Source of the DNA: Alloprevotella sp. | GTDB lineage: Bacteria > Bacteroidota > Bacteroidia > Bacteroidales > Muribaculaceae | Direction of reading: 5' to 3' | Assembly: GCA_023663135.1 (NCBI GenBank) | Contig: JAMPIE010000014.1 | Location: forward strand, 1-64,000 | DNA length: 64,000 nucleotides | Part shown: positions 16,487 to 26,800 of the stretch, in pieces | Layout: each line of letters opens with the position of its first letter | Numbering within the stretch: position 1 is the first letter of the stretch | The notes under the pieces: generated by a model | The model's database searches: none | Told to the model about the DNA's origin: nothing | Seen by the model: the letters and a program-made list of their open reading frames with translations, nothing else | Position numbers and translations under genes: made by a program

Positions 16487-17947
16487 ATGGAGACAATCAT
16501 GATAAAAGCCCTGCAGCTCATTGCTGCGCTGTCGCTCCTTGTCTTGGTTCACGAGTTGGGACACTATGTCTTTGCTCGAGTGTTTAAGATCAAGGTAGAG
16601 CGATTTTTTCTCTTCTTCAACCCATGGATTTCGCTACTGCAATATGACCCCGCCAAGGGGACACTTCGCTTCCTGACCCACGACACAGAGAAAGAAGATA
16701 AAGATAGCGGCAAAGTGACCGAGACGAAAGCCCAGGTGGCGACACTTCGCGTGGGACGCGACCTGACGACAACCGGCGAGAAGATACCGGCATGGCGGCA
16801 GACCATCTATGGCATTGGGTGGCTCCCTTTGGGGGGCTACTGTAAGATAGCCGGCATGATAGACGAGACCACCTCCAAAGATGACCTTGCCACAGAGGCA
16901 CAGGAATGGGAATTCAGGTCGCGTCCGGCCTATCAGCGTCTGCTGGTGATGGTGGGGGGAGTGATGTTTAACTTCATTGCCGCCGTGATCATCTACATAG
17001 GCATGGCATGGCATTGGGGCGAGCAGTATGTGGCCTTTGAAGACGCCACCGAGGGATATGACTTCGTGCCGGCAGCCATAGAGGCCGGCTTCCGCAACGG
17101 CGATATACCCTATGCAGCCGACGGCAAGAAACTCGATGCAGGGGATAGCGACTGGATGCTTCGCATGGCCGAGGCGAAGAAAGTGACCGTGATACGCAAC
17201 CACTGCGACACCGTGGATATAGCCATCCCAGAGGGATTTATCTTCAAGCTCAACGACGATAAGGGATTCTTGGCCCTGAGGATGCCCGTGGTGGTAGCCA
17301 ACGCCGTTGCCGGGCAAGCCGCCGCGCATGCCGGCATCATCAAGGGCGACCGCATCATAGCCGTAGGAGATAGCCTCACCCCCTCATATACCGAGCTCAC
17401 CCCGGCTCTGGCCGCCTATGCCAACCAGCCGGTAGAAGTGAAGGTGGAACGCGAAGGGAAGCAGATAGCTGTTACCGCCACCCCCTCAGAGGGAGGCAAG
17501 CTCGGCATCCAGCTTGCCCCGCCTACAGAAGTGTTTAAGACCGTGAGCAAAGAATATGGTTTGTTAGGGTCGATACCACACGGAGTGGAGCTCGGAACGA
17601 CTACGATGGGCAACTATGTAGCGTCGCTCAAGCATCTCTTCTCGCGCGAAGGCGCGCAGAGCATAGGGGGCTTTGGCGCCATAGGGTCGATGTTTCCCGA
17701 CCAGTGGAACTGGTATTCCTTCTGGAATATCACCGCTTTTATCTCCCTGGCGCTCGCCTTTATGAACATCATACCGATACCGGCCTTAGACGGTGGCCAC
17801 GTGATGTTTCTGCTGTGGGAGATGGTGACAGGCCGTCAGCCCTCCATGAAATTTCTTGAGATGGCCCAATATACAGGTATGGCATTGCTTTTTGCCCTTC
17901 TCCTATATGCCAACGGGATGGATATCATCCGAGCCTTTTTCATGTAA
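16487..17947 (+). CDS. rseP: RseP-type site-2 zinc metalloprotease
   Basis: Intramembrane protease of the RseP/S2P family, 486 residues. Zinc motif HELGH at residues 22-26 in the first membrane helix, one recognisable PDZ region in the middle, and the C-terminal membrane motif NIIPIPALDGGH, where the Asp supplies the third zinc ligand. It is the expected length for Bacteroidetes homologues. A second ATG at 16499 with GGAG upstream could be the real start; the choice changes only four residues. It follows dxr by 34 bp, a common arrangement (dxr-rseP). Confidence 0.94.
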   Translation: METIMIKALQLIAALSLLVLVHELGHYVFARVFKIKVERFFLFFNPWISLLQYDPAKGTLRFLTHDTEKEDKDSGKVTETKAQVATLRVGRDLTTTGEKIPAWRQTIYGIGWLPLGGYCKIAGMIDETTSKDDLATEAQEWEFRSRPAYQRLLVMVGGVMFNFIAAVIIYIGMAWHWGEQYVAFEDATEGYDFVPAAIEAGFRNGDIPYAADGKKLDAGDSDWMLRMAEAKKVTVIRNHCDTVDIAIPEGFIFKLNDDKGFLALRMPVVVANAVAGQAAAHAGIIKGDRIIAVGDSLTPSYTELTPALAAYANQPVEVKVEREGKQIAVTATPSEGGKLGIQLAPPTEVFKTVSKEYGLLGSIPHGVELGTTTMGNYVASLKHLFSREGAQSIGGFGAIGSMFPDQWNWYSFWNITAFISLALAFMNIIPIPALDGGHVMFLLWEMVTGRQPSMKFLEMAQYTGMALLFALLLYANGMDIIRAFFM

Positions 17948-17953
17948 TTAAAA

Positions 17954-19165
17954 ATGAGTAAGCTACCAACAATAAGACTTCGGCGAGGGAAGGAAGAGAG
18001 CCTTCAGCGCTTCCATCCATGGGTGTTTTCGGGTGCGTTGGCCGATCCGGTCGAAGGCCTTGAAGAAGGAGAGGCCGTAGCCGTAGCCTCATCCGATGGC
18101 AGACTCCTTGGTGTGGGGCATTACCAGATAGGGTCAATAGCAGTGCGCATCTTAGCCATGGGCCCCGAAGCGAGAGAGATAGAAGAGCAAGGCAGAATAG
18201 GCGAGAGCTATTATCAGAGGCGGCTATCAGAGGCCCTTAGGCTACGGCAGACCTTAGGCCTAATCCGAGCAGACAACACCGCCTATCGGCTTGTCCATGG
18301 CGAGGGCGACTTCTTGCCGGGGCTCATAGTGGATGTCTATGGCGACACAGCCGTGGTGCAAGCCCACTCAGTGGGGATGCACTTTGACCGCAACATAATA
18401 GCTGATGCCCTCACCTCACTACCCGACTTGGCCATCTCCAACGTGTACTATAAGAGCGAGACCACCCTGCCATTTAAGGCCCGGCTCGACCCCGTAAACG
18501 ACTATATCCTTGGCGGATATTCAGGCAACGAAGCTATGGAAAACGGGCTTCGCTTCCACATCGACTGGCTTCGCGGACAAAAGACAGGCTTTTTCGTTGA
18601 CCAGCGCGACAACCGCTCGCTGCTTGAGCGATATTCGCGTGGGCGGAGAGTGCTTAATATGTTTTGCTACACCGGGGGCTTCTCAGTGTATGCCATGAGA
18701 GGAGGAGCCGAGAGAGTGGTGTCGGTCGACTCGTCGGCCAAGGCGATAGCCCTGACCGAGGCCAATGTAGGGCTCAACTTCCCCGAGGACAGCCGCCATG
18801 AAGCGGTGGCCGTAGATGCCTTCCGATACTTAGCCGACATGCCGACGGGCGCCTTTGACCTCATAATCCTTGATCCGCCGGCCTTTGCGAAACATCGCGG
18901 AGCCATACGCAACGCCCTACGAGGGTATCAGCGGCTCAATGCAGCAGGGATAGAGAAGGCTGCCAAGGGGAGTGTGATTTTTACTTTCTCATGCTCACAA
19001 GCCATAACGAAAGAGCAATTCAGGCTGGCAGTGTTTTCGGCAGCGGCACAGACCGGAAGGCGAGTCCGCATCTTGCATCAGCTGACACAGCCGGCCGATC
19101 ATCCGGTCAACATCTATCATCCTGAGGGAGAATATCTGAAGGGGTTGGTGCTCTATGTAGAATAG
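17954..19165 (+). CDS. Class I SAM-dependent rRNA methyltransferase, RlmI-like
   Basis: A 403-residue protein with an N-terminal PUA domain (about 1-85, including FHPWVFSGAL) and a Rossmann methyltransferase domain: SAM motif I VLNMFCYTGGFSVYA, ILDPPAFAK as motif IV, and FSCSQAI carrying the likely catalytic cysteine. This matches RlmI, which makes 5-methylcytosine at position 1962 of 23S rRNA in E. coli; the exact target here is inferred. Six bp after rseP and 2 bp before the next gene. Confidence 0.92.
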   Translation: MSKLPTIRLRRGKEESLQRFHPWVFSGALADPVEGLEEGEAVAVASSDGRLLGVGHYQIGSIAVRILAMGPEAREIEEQGRIGESYYQRRLSEALRLRQTLGLIRADNTAYRLVHGEGDFLPGLIVDVYGDTAVVQAHSVGMHFDRNIIADALTSLPDLAISNVYYKSETTLPFKARLDPVNDYILGGYSGNEAMENGLRFHIDWLRGQKTGFFVDQRDNRSLLERYSRGRRVLNMFCYTGGFSVYAMRGGAERVVSVDSSAKAIALTEANVGLNFPEDSRHEAVAVDAFRYLADMPTGAFDLIILDPPAFAKHRGAIRNALRGYQRLNAAGIEKAAKGSVIFTFSCSQAITKEQFRLAVFSAAAQTGRRVRILHQLTQPADHPVNIYHPEGEYLKGLVLYVE

Positions 19166-19167
19166 AT

Positions 19168-20082
19168 ATGGATATAGCATCAGCAAAAGGTCTCACGGGG
19201 CAGAGTGGGGCAGTGATGGCCGCCGCTGTAGCTGTAGTGAGCTGGTCGACGGTAGCCGCCGCGTTTAAGACCGCCCTTAACTATTACACGACCTATGAGA
19301 TGGTGACGGTAGCGTCGATTACGGCCACACTGATATATGGCATGGCCGTGACCCTCCGTGGCCGGTGGGCCGACGTTAAGAGACTCAGTCTGACTCAGCT
19401 TCGCGGACTGGTGGTGGAGGGGCTTTTCAACCCAGCCGCCTATTATCTGATACTCTTTGCGGCATATGATATGCTGCCGGCTCAGGTGGCCCAGCCGATT
19501 AATTATTGTTGGCCCATCTTCTTGACGTTGCTGATGGCCATAGTGATGAGGCGGAGAGTTAAGCCACGCCTGTATATAGGAATGGCCGTGTCTTTGGCCG
19601 GAGTTGCAATTATCTCGCTCGGTGGTGGAGGCCTGCCTGAGGGGAGTCTCTCTGTCGGTGGGCTTCTCATGGCCTTTGCCAGCGCAGCCTTGTGGGCAGT
19701 CTATTGGATTATCAATGAGCGAGTAGGGATGGAAATGGATGAGAGCGTGAAGCTCTTTGTGTCGTTTGCCATAGCGTCGGTGGTATTGTTGGCGGTGATG
19801 CCGTTCACTGATGCCACATTTGCATCAATCGATGGACTATGGGCGAGCGTCTATATAGGCGTCTTTGAGATGGGAGTGCCCTTTCTGTTTTTCTCCATGG
19901 CATTGAGGATGGCCACAAATGTTGCAATAGTCAATCAGATGTGTTATATAGCGCCGTTTTTGTCGCTCTTCTTCATTTCAATGGTGGTAGGAGAGAGCAT
20001 AGTTGCGTTTACCTATGTCGGCTTGGCACTCATCATAGTAGGGGTGGTGTATAATAAGTATGCGTCAGGCCGGGAAGCCTGA
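19168..20082 (+). CDS. EamA/DMT-superfamily transporter
   Basis: A 304-residue membrane protein with about ten hydrophobic helices arranged as two EamA repeats, including the typical VAQPINYCWPIFLTLLMAI and LWAVYWIINER segments. It is probably an inner-membrane exporter of small metabolites; substrate cannot be predicted. Its start is 2 bp after the rRNA methyltransferase stop, so the two are almost surely cotranscribed. Confidence 0.88.
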   Translation: MDIASAKGLTGQSGAVMAAAVAVVSWSTVAAAFKTALNYYTTYEMVTVASITATLIYGMAVTLRGRWADVKRLSLTQLRGLVVEGLFNPAAYYLILFAAYDMLPAQVAQPINYCWPIFLTLLMAIVMRRRVKPRLYIGMAVSLAGVAIISLGGGGLPEGSLSVGGLLMAFASAALWAVYWIINERVGMEMDESVKLFVSFAIASVVLLAVMPFTDATFASIDGLWASVYIGVFEMGVPFLFFSMALRMATNVAIVNQMCYIAPFLSLFFISMVVGESIVAFTYVGLALIIVGVVYNKYASGREA

Positions 20083-20111
20083 CGCATATATAAACGATTA
20101 AACGAAAAGAG

Positions 20112-20507
20112 ATGATAGCGTTTCTAAAGACGATGCCTATGCTCACGACGGTGGTGTTGCTGCTGGTGAGCAATGTGTTCATGACCTTGGCCTGGTATGG
20201 CCACTTGAAGCTACAGAGCGCGGGAGTGTCAACCAACTGGCCGCTCTATGTGGTGATATTGATGTCGTGGGGAATAGCGCTTCTGGAATATTGTTTCCAG
20301 GTGCCGGCCAATCGCATAGGATTTGATGGGAACGGCGGCCCCTATTCATTGATGCAGCTCAAGGTGATGCAGGAGATAATAACGCTGGTGGTGTTTGTGA
20401 TCTTCAGCATGATAGCCTTTGAGAGCTTCCATCTGAGATGGAACCACATAGTGGCGGCACTTCTGATGGTAGCGGCAGTCTATTTTGTGTTCTTGCCCGA
20501 TAAGTGA
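20112..20507 (+). CDS. DUF486 (DMT family) membrane protein
   Basis: A 131-residue protein with four hydrophobic helices and the DUF486 signature EYCFQVPANRIG, followed by QLKVMQEIITLVVF. Function is unknown; structurally it belongs to the drug/metabolite transporter superfamily. It lies 29 bp after the EamA gene and ends 2 bp from the convergent lipoprotein gene, leaving no room for a separate terminator. Confidence 0.88.
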   Translation: MIAFLKTMPMLTTVVLLLVSNVFMTLAWYGHLKLQSAGVSTNWPLYVVILMSWGIALLEYCFQVPANRIGFDGNGGPYSLMQLKVMQEIITLVVFVIFSMIAFESFHLRWNHIVAALLMVAAVYFVFLPDK

Positions 20508-20509
20508 GC

Positions 20510-21088
20510 TTACTCCCAGAGAGTAAGAGGTTTGATGATGCTTCCTCCATCGACTTTCTTGCCGTTGAGGAAGAAAGAGCGAGAGATAGAGGCATTTTTT
20601 TCGGAGTCGAAAGTCACGGAGTTGATGATCTGAAGGAGGTATTTAGAGCCTCTTTCGGGCCAAACGAGAGTCATCTCATGGTCGAAAGACTCGCCGCCGT
20701 TGAAGTACCCAAAGAGGAGTAAAAATCTGCCTTTTGGGGAGTAGAAATTGTCCTTATCAGTGTTGAGGATGAGCTGAAGACCATGAAACTCCGACGAGTT
20801 GGCACGAGCGGCAGGCTCGGCAGAGCGTCCGGCTCTCATGCTCTGATAGAGGGAGTCGCTGAGATTGAAGCGCTTGCCATCCATCTCCATGTAAAGGCCG
20901 TCGGAGAGGATATTGTCGGCGCGAGTCTTGTCGAGGAGCGAATTGCCATTGTTATCGACAATGTCGAGGACAAACCCTACCGGGGTGTAGTCAATCACGG
21001 GATTTTCAGGCTCGTCTTTGCTGTCGCAAGAGGCAAGGATGACGCAAAGGAGGCTCATAAAGAGTGAGGTGAGAAAATTGGGTTTCAT
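20510..21088 (-). CDS. Hypothetical lipoprotein
   Basis: A 192-residue protein with a lipoprotein signal (lipobox ILASC, Cys21) and then SKDEPENP. I do not recognise the family. It carries a segment VDNNGNSLLD (about residues 44-53) and ends with FFLNGKKVDGG, a layout partly echoed by the lipoprotein at 47714-48220 (IDKDNNMLSD near its start and VTLDGRKCE near its end). This suggests a surface or periplasmic beta-rich protein. It stands alone on the minus strand, ending 2 bp from DUF486. Confidence 0.75.
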   Translation of the reverse strand: MKPNFLTSLFMSLLCVILASCDSKDEPENPVIDYTPVGFVLDIVDNNGNSLLDKTRADNILSDGLYMEMDGKRFNLSDSLYQSMRAGRSAEPAARANSSEFHGLQLILNTDKDNFYSPKGRFLLLFGYFNGGESFDHEMTLVWPERGSKYLLQIINSVTFDSEKNASISRSFFLNGKKVDGGSIIKPLTLWE

Positions 21089-21158
21089 TATAAAGAAGAT
21101 GTCGATTTCTTACATAACGGAGGGAGTGGGCGAAATCTTGCATCGGTAAGATGAAAAT

Positions 21159-21190
21159 TTTGCGACTTAGCCTATTTTGGCGTAACTTTG
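21159..21190 (+). promoter_or_regulatory. Promoter of the trmB operon
   Basis: TTTG (21159-21162), 20-nt spacer, TAACTTTG (21183-21190). It lies inside the longest open frame, so translation must start later, at the ATG at 21220. Confidence 0.85.
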
Positions 21191-21219
21191 CAGACAATAA
21201 ACACCAAAAAAAACCGCCA

Positions 21220-22002
21220 ATGGGCCGCAAAAACAAACTTGCCAAATTTAGCGAGATGGATACGATATCGTTTGTGTTTCAGTATCCATTTGCAGAGCTT
21301 CAGCGACAGGGGGGCTTCCCTCTGCGCGGACGGTGGCACAGCGACTTTTTCCATAATGACAATCCCATCACCCTTGAGCTTGGGTGTGGCAAAGGGGAGT
21401 ATGCCGTAGGGCTTGCCCGTCGGTGTCCCGACCGTAACTATATAGGAGTGGACATCAAAGGGGCGCGTATGTGGCGCGGAGCCACACAGGCGCGCGACGA
21501 AGAGTTGGGAAATGTGGCCTTCCTGCGGACTGACATAGAGCTCATTGATCGTTTCTTTGCTCCGGGCGAGGTGGATGAGATATGGATTACCTTCCCAGAC
21601 CCCCAGATGAAGAAGACGCGCAAGCGGCTCACCTCCACTCGTTTCATGGAGCTTTATCGCAAGATACTGCGTCCCGGGGGCCATGTGCGACTCAAGACCG
21701 ACTCCCCCTTTCTCTACACATACACTCGCTTGATGGCTGAGCATTGTGGGCTGGCCATCGACGCCCTCACCGACGACCTCTACAGCTCTCCGCTGCTGAC
21801 CGACATCTTGGCCATCAAGACCCATTATGAGCGTCAGTGGCTTGACAGAGGGCTGACTATAAAGTATATATCCATTCCGCTCGACCACACCACGCCCCTC
21901 ACAGAGCCCGACGTGGAGATAGAGCCAGACACATACCGCAGCTACTCGCGCGGCATCATCCAGGGCAACATCGCCGTCCCTGAAGAAAACATCGGCAATT
22001 GA
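21220..22002 (+). CDS. trmB: tRNA (guanine-N7-)-methyltransferase
   Basis: Makes 7-methylguanosine at position 46 of tRNAs, in the cytosol. The 260-residue protein starts [10 protein letters not shown], the usual Bacteroidetes N-terminus, chosen because the longer frame begins upstream of the promoter. Motifs: [15 protein letters not shown] (SAM binding), [14 protein letters not shown] (active site) and LKTDSPFLY. The next gene, mrp, starts 3 bp after the stop, so trmB-mrp-ribE and perhaps sprA form one transcript. Confidence 0.95.
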   Translation: MGRKNKLAKFSEMDTISFVFQYPFAELQRQGGFPLRGRWHSDFFHNDNPITLELGCGKGEYAVGLARRCPDRNYIGVDIKGARMWRGATQARDEELGNVAFLRTDIELIDRFFAPGEVDEIWITFPDPQMKKTRKRLTSTRFMELYRKILRPGGHVRLKTDSPFLYTYTRLMAEHCGLAIDALTDDLYSSPLLTDILAIKTHYERQWLDRGLTIKYISIPLDHTTPLTEPDVEIEPDTYRSYSRGIIQGNIAVPEENIGN

Positions 22003-22005
22003 CCT

Positions 22006-23124
22006 ATGGCAGCATCAGAACCGCTTTATCCGCGTCTAATCCTCGACGCACTGACCAATGTAAGATACCCCGGCAACGGCAAAAATATCGTAGAGCTCGG
22101 TATGGTGACGGGCGACGACCTCCGCATCGATGGCCGCTCGGTGGCCATTGCCCTACATTTTGACAAGCCTACCGACCCGTTTGCAGCCTCGCTGACCAAG
22201 AGTGTGGCGGCAGCGTTGAAGACCTTCATAGCCCCCGACGTGGAGACCATCGTCACACCTGTCTTCCCCTCCATGGCCGAGAAAGCCAAGGAGGAGCCAG
22301 TCCTTCAGGGTGTTGACAATATTATAGCCGTCTCATCTGGCAAAGGGGGAGTGGGCAAGTCGACCGTGGCGGCCAACTTAGCCGTTGCACTGGCCCGAGA
22401 GGGGTATAAGGTGGGGCTGCTTGATGCCGACATCTTCGGCCCGTCGCTCCCCAAGATGTTTGGTGTTGAAGACGAACCGGTCTATATGGTAGAGAAGCCC
22501 GACGGGCGGCGGCTCATAGAGCCGCTTGAGCGATATGGGGTGAAGATGCTCTCGATAGGATTTCTTGTCGACAAGGAGAGCGCAGTGCTTTGGCGCGGGT
22601 CGATGGCGTCCAATGCGCTCAAGCAGCTGATTACGGATGCCGACTGGGGCGAGCTCGACTATTTTCTGATTGACCTGCCGCCGGGCACGTCAGACATCCA
22701 TCTCACAACTGTCCAGACCATAGCGCTGACCGGCGCGGTGGTGGTGACCACGCCCAATCAGGTGGCATTGGCCGATGCTCGCAAGGGGATATCCATGTTT
22801 CAGGGCGATAAGGTGGGAGTGCCCATCCTTGGGCTGGTAGAAAATATGGCTTGGTTTACTCCCGAGAAACATCCCGATGAGCGATATTACATCTTTGGCC
22901 GCGAAGGGGGAGTAGAGCTTGCCAAGAAGCTTGGTCTTCGCCTCTTAGGGCAGATACCCTTAGTGGGGTCGATAGCCGAGAGCGGCGACAGTGGCGAGCC
23001 GATAGCGGCGCGCGACACCATGGCCGGGATGGCGTTTATCCATGCGGCTCGCGAGCTCACCGATGCCGTGGCAGAGCGTAAGGCCAGCCTGCCGCCGACG
23101 CGAGTGGTGGAGATGAAACACTGA
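22006..23124 (+). CDS. Mrp/NBP35-family P-loop ATPase (Fe-S carrier)
   Basis: A 372-residue protein with an N-terminal DUF59/MIP18-like domain (about 1-90) and a deviant Walker A P-loop ATPase domain: SSGKGGVGKSTVAANLAVAL, then LLDADIFGPSLPKMFG and IDLPPGTSDIHLT. Family members (ApbC/Mrp) carry or transfer Fe-S clusters. The canonical CPxC pair of many Mrp proteins is not evident near residues 280-290, where VENMAWFTPEKHPDERYYIFG is seen. Between trmB and ribE, 3 bp and 20 bp away. Confidence 0.93.
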   Translation: MAASEPLYPRLILDALTNVRYPGNGKNIVELGMVTGDDLRIDGRSVAIALHFDKPTDPFAASLTKSVAAALKTFIAPDVETIVTPVFPSMAEKAKEEPVLQGVDNIIAVSSGKGGVGKSTVAANLAVALAREGYKVGLLDADIFGPSLPKMFGVEDEPVYMVEKPDGRRLIEPLERYGVKMLSIGFLVDKESAVLWRGSMASNALKQLITDADWGELDYFLIDLPPGTSDIHLTTVQTIALTGAVVVTTPNQVALADARKGISMFQGDKVGVPILGLVENMAWFTPEKHPDERYYIFGREGGVELAKKLGLRLLGQIPLVGSIAESGDSGEPIAARDTMAGMAFIHAARELTDAVAERKASLPPTRVVEMKH

Positions 23125-23144
23125 CATAAAACAAAGACTTGCAT

Positions 23145-23753
23145 ATGTTTTCAGGAATAGTAGAAGAAGCCGCCAAGGTGGTGGCCATGAAGGAGGATGG
23201 GGGCAATCTTCATCTGACACTCGCCTGCACCTTTGCCGATGAGTTGACGATAGACCAGTCGGTGGCCCACAACGGAGTGTGTCTCACCGTGGTGGCTCTG
23301 CCGGGCGATGGCACATATACCGTGACGGCCATCCAGGAGACACTCCGGCGGTCTAACCTCGGTCAACTCCATGAGGGTGATCTGGTGAACCTTGAGCGGT
23401 CGATGCGCATTGACGGGCGCTTGGACGGCCATATAGTCCAGGGGCATGTAGACACTACCGCAGTGTGCACCGCAGTGGAAGAAGCAGATGGCTCCACATA
23501 CTTTACCTTTGAGTATGACTCCGATCCGGAGATGGCCGCAAAAGGCTATGTGACAGTGGAAAAGGGGTCGGTGACGGTGAATGGGGTGAGCCTGACAGTG
23601 TGTGACTCAACCGAGCGATCATTTCGCGTAGCCATTATCCCCTACACCTTTGAGCATACCAACTTTTGCCGTATCAAGGCCGGCAGCCGGGTCAACTTAG
23701 AGTTTGACATCCTGGGCAAGTATATAGCCCGCATAGCTTCACTAAGTCGCTAA
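23145..23753 (+). CDS. ribE: Riboflavin synthase alpha subunit
   Basis: Catalyses dismutation of two lumazine molecules to riboflavin. The 202-residue protein has two lumazine-binding repeats: MFSGIVEE at the N-terminus with NGVCLTV, and the second half with GHVDTTAVC and NGVSLTVCDS. The ATG at 23145 gives the classic MFSGI start; a TTG six bases upstream opens the longer frame and is unlikely. No FMN riboswitch fits in the short upstream gap. Confidence 0.95.
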   Translation: MFSGIVEEAAKVVAMKEDGGNLHLTLACTFADELTIDQSVAHNGVCLTVVALPGDGTYTVTAIQETLRRSNLGQLHEGDLVNLERSMRIDGRLDGHIVQGHVDTTAVCTAVEEADGSTYFTFEYDSDPEMAAKGYVTVEKGSVTVNGVSLTVCDSTERSFRVAIIPYTFEHTNFCRIKAGSRVNLEFDILGKYIARIASLSR

Positions 23754-23841
23754 CATCCCCGGAGCGAAAAAAAGAGAGGCGGCGATATAATAATGTCCCG
23801 ATGGCTACGTTATAATGAAGATGGGCAACTATAAATAAGGC

Positions 23842-26800
23842 TTGCCTTGTCTTCATTTCCCAACCGATTTGGACAGCAATCTGTTTCATCATATACGTCA
23901 TATAATAAGGCGCTTATCGGCCCATCGCTGGCCGATAGCTATTGTTGCGGCCCTGATGATGGCAGCGGCGGTTGTTATAGTGCCCACTATGACGGCTCAG
24001 AGCATCCTTCCGGGTGGGACTCCGATAGGGCCGCCACCGCTAACCCTTATGGGGCCGCTGACATCGGAGGCCGACACGACGATGCTCCCGTTTCCGACGA
24101 AGCAGGCGTTTCCGCTCACAGCCGAGGAGCTCATGGCAGCCGACTTTGCCACCGACCTCACCAATCCTAAGAATATCAACACGGCAGTAGAATATGATCC
24201 CTCGATAGGGCGATATGTGGTGAGCACCAAATTGGGAGAGAACGTGGTGTCGACCCCCTTCCTGCTCACCCCCGAGCAGTATAACGCTTGGCAGACACGG
24301 AGGGAGATGGCCGCCTACTATCATAAGCGCAACTCGGAGCACCTCACCGGCGAAGGGGAGGGCGGGGGAGCCCGTCAGCCCTTTGACATCCTTGACATGA
24401 GCTTTGCCCTTGGGCCACTGGAGAAGATTTTTGGCCCGGGCGGCTTGTCGCTGCGGACACAGGGCTCGGTGCAGATCGATATGGGCATCAAGAGTAACTT
24501 TACCGACAATCCGGCCTTGTCGCTCAATTCTCGGCGGAAGACCTTCTTTGACTTCGACCAGAAGATACAGGCATCGGTGCAGGCATCGGTGGGCGACAGG
24601 CTCAACTTCAACCTCAATTACAATACCGATGCTATGTTTTCATATGATGCACAAAACCTTAAGTTGCAATATGAAGGCAAGGAAGATGACATAGTGAAGA
24701 GCATCGAGGCGGGCAACGTGAGCATGACCACCGGGTCGAGCCTCATCCGCGGCTCGGCGGCTCTCTTTGGCATTAAGTCAAAGCTGCAGTTTGGTAAGTT
24801 GACGGCCACAGCCTTAGTGAGCCAGCAGAAGTCGGTGAGCAGGTCGGTTAACACCAAGGGGGGAGTGCAGACCACCCCCTTCACCATCCAGGCCGACCAG
24901 TATCAGGCCAATGCCCATTTCTTCCTATCGCAATATTTCCGCGACCATTACGACGAGTTTGCCTCCAAGCTGCCCTATGTGAGCTCAGGCATCCAGATTA
25001 CGCGCATAGAGGTGTGGGTGACCAACCGCAACAGCAGCTTCAACCAGAGCCGCAACCTTGTTGCCTTCATGGACCTTGGCGAAGAGGACCATCTGGCCTC
25101 AGACTATTGGACCCCCAACCCCGCCTACCCCAATCCCTGCAACCAGAGCAACAACCTGCTCACCACCATCAAGACCGACTATCCCGGCGCGCGCGACATC
25201 AACAGCGTCACCCAGGCCTTAGAGCCATTGGCCGCCTATGGCATCACCGGCGGCCGAGGGTATGAAAAAGTGGAGAGTGCCCGCCTTCTGAGCAGCTCGG
25301 AATATACACTCAATCCGACCTTGGGATATATCTCGCTTACCTCGAGCTTGAATGCCGACCAGGTGCTTGCCGTGGCCTTTGAATATACCTATCGTGGACA
25401 AGTCTATCAGGTGGGCGAATTTTCGGCCGACATCACCTCGACCGACCAAAGCCTCTATGTGAAGATGCTCAAGAGCACCACCCAAGACCCACGTCAGCCC
25501 ATGTGGCGACTGATGATGAAAAATGTCTACCCCTTGGGGTCGCGCGACGTGAAGAAGCAAAACTTCAAGCTCCAGATCAAATATCTCTCCGACACCACCG
25601 GCACCGAGATCAACTACCTGCCCATCCCGGGCCTAAACAACCAGAGCCTCTTGCAGGTGATGAACCTCGACCGCCTCGACTCCAACCAGGAGAGCAACGT
25701 CGACGGATTTTTTGACTACGTTGAGGGGTATACCATTGACTCCCGCCGCGGCATCGTCATCTTCCCTGTGGCAGAGCCCTTTGGCCGATATCTTGAGCGC
25801 AAGATAGACAATCCCGTCTATGCTCGCGACTATGTCTATACCGAGCTCTATGACTCAACCCTCACAGTCGCCCGCCAGTATGCCGACAAAAACAAATTTG
25901 TCCTCACAGGCGAATATCAGGCCTCGGCCGGCTCGCGCATTGAGCTCGGGGCGGTCAATGTCCCGCGCGGCTCGGTGGTGGTGATGGCCGGGGGAGTGCG
26001 CCTCACCGAGAACAGCGACTACACCGTGGACTACTCAATGGGCACCGTGACCATCACCAACCAGAGCATCATCGACTCAGGGCAAAATGTGTCGGTGACC
26101 CTCGAAGACCAGGGCACCATGGAGGCCATGCAGCGAAAGAGCCTCTTTGGCCTCGACCTCAACTATGCCTTCAACAAAAACTTCAACGTGGGCGCCACCC
26201 TGCTCCATTACGGCGAGAAAGCCTTGGTAGAGAAGGTCAACATAGGGCAAGAGACCGTCAACAACACCATGGTGGGCCTCAACTTTGCCTATTCGACCGA
26301 CTTCATGTGGCTCACCAACCTTCTCAACCGCATCCCCACCGTCAACGCCACTGCCCCCTCGCGTCTGGCCCTCCAGGGGGAGATGGCCAAGCTCATCCCC
26401 GCTCAGCAGAAGACCGGCAGCAATCGCGGCAGCTCTTACATCGACGACTTTGAGCAGGCCCAGACACGCATCGACGTCAAAGACCCTTACAGCTGGTTTC
26501 TCTCCTCCACCCCCTACGATCCCTCGCCCGACGCACTCTTCCCCGAGGCATCCCTCTCCAACGACGTGGCCTATGGCAAAAACCGAGCCCTTCTTAACTG
26601 GTATTATATCGACCGGCTATTTACCTCGCGCAACTCCTCGCTTGCCCCGGGATATATCAAAAGCGACCTCAAGCAGCTCTCCAATCCCTACGTGAGAGAG
26701 GTGAAGAGCTATGAACTCTTCCCCGGTCGGCAGCTCGGATATGGAGAGAGCAACCTTATCCATACCCTTAACCTCTCCTTCTACCCCAGCGAGCGAGGCC

